NCBI GenBank assembly: GCA_007127495.1 | Contig: SKZG01000327.1 | Coordinates: 1-6,122, forward strand | Origin: Planctomycetales bacterium | GTDB taxonomy: Bacteria > Planctomycetota > Planctomycetia > Pirellulales > Thermoguttaceae | Length of the DNA: 6,122 bases | Reading direction: 5' to 3' | Translations under genes and position numbers: made by a program | Notes under the pieces: generated by a model | What the model was told of the DNA's origin: nothing | Seen by the model: the letters and a program-made list of their open reading frames with translations, nothing else | The model's database searches: none | Shown: positions 6,050 to 6,122 of the stretch, in pieces | Layout of the letters: each line of letters begins with the position of its first letter | Numbering within the stretch: the first letter of the stretch is position 1

Positions 6050-6122
6050 AACGCTTAGGTAAACTTTTCACGGGCTTCACCGGAAGAGTGGCACAATGGC
6101 CCCACGATTGGGGCTCCGCGAC

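Larger units (their letters stand above)
5782..6122. other. upstream region at right edge, no assignable gene
   Basis: This 341-bp stretch precedes the Rid-like gene. It holds a candidate minus-strand promoter (5881-5909), a possible tiny leader frame (5818-5835), a perfect hairpin (5995-6013), and a weak plus-strand promoter-like pair (6021-6049). Two mutually exclusive edge readings exist. A plus-strand ATG at 6096-6098, with GGAAGAG at 6082-6088 before it, opens a frame (MAPRLGLRD) to the window end. Alternatively, a minus-strand frame entering from the right ends ..SSGEAREKFT at a TAA (6057-6055), which could be the C-terminus of an upstream protein. Neither can be confirmed in so few codons. 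A longer open minus-strand frame (about 6122-5832) is rich in Arg, Cys and Trp and matches nothing I know. An inverted repeat GCCCC/GGGGC lies at 6099-6103 and 6110-6114. Confidence 0.5.

Noticed and set aside
5832..6080. Minus-strand open frames (76-82 codons) upstream of the Rid-like gene
   Set aside because: They are rich in Arg, Trp and Cys, overlap each other in two frames, include the predicted promoter and hairpin, and resemble no family.
6089..6106. Possible sigma-54 promoter at gTGGCACaatgg
   Set aside because: The TGGCAC half matches, but the -12 GC is not at the required spacing from the GG.

Overview
The window reads as a chromosomal segment from a GC-rich bacterium, most likely a planctomycete of the Pirellulales type. 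That assignment is an inference. It rests on the general look of the proteins, the near absence of Shine-Dalgarno sequences before genes, and an intergenic GGCACAC-ggc-GTGTGCC hairpin of a kind I associate from memory with those genomes. No rRNA, tRNA, CRISPR array, transposase or phage gene is visible.

All confident genes lie on the minus strand and read right to left. From the right: an upstream region (5782-6122) with a good sigma-70-like promoter; a 403-residue Rid-superfamily protein whose last two thirds resemble FkbO/Hyg5 chorismatases (4570-5781); nicotinate phosphoribosyltransferase pncB (3029-4504); a 325-bp repeat-rich gap (2704-3028); glutamine-dependent NAD synthetase nadE (706-2703); nicotinamidase pncA (63-680); and, one base after the pncA stop, the start of another protein that leaves the window (1-61), possibly a NUDIX hydrolase.

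Functionally this is an NAD salvage (Preiss-Handler) cluster. PncA deamidates nicotinamide to nicotinate, PncB makes nicotinate mononucleotide, and NadE amidates nicotinate adenine dinucleotide to NAD using glutamine. The middle step, NadD adenylyltransferase, is not in the window. The Rid/chorismatase-like gene at the head of the cluster has no known place in the pathway and is the most interesting item.

The pncB-nadE gap holds two unrelated palindromic elements side by side: an 88-bp nested imperfect palindrome just upstream of nadE, and a 95-bp element with perfect 17-bp inverted ends just after pncB. A 14-bp tandem duplication abuts the second one. They may divide the cluster into two transcription units, rid-pncB and nadE-pncA-(next gene). 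The right edge shows a perfect 7-bp hairpin and weak signs of a divergent plus-strand promoter, but no gene there can be named.
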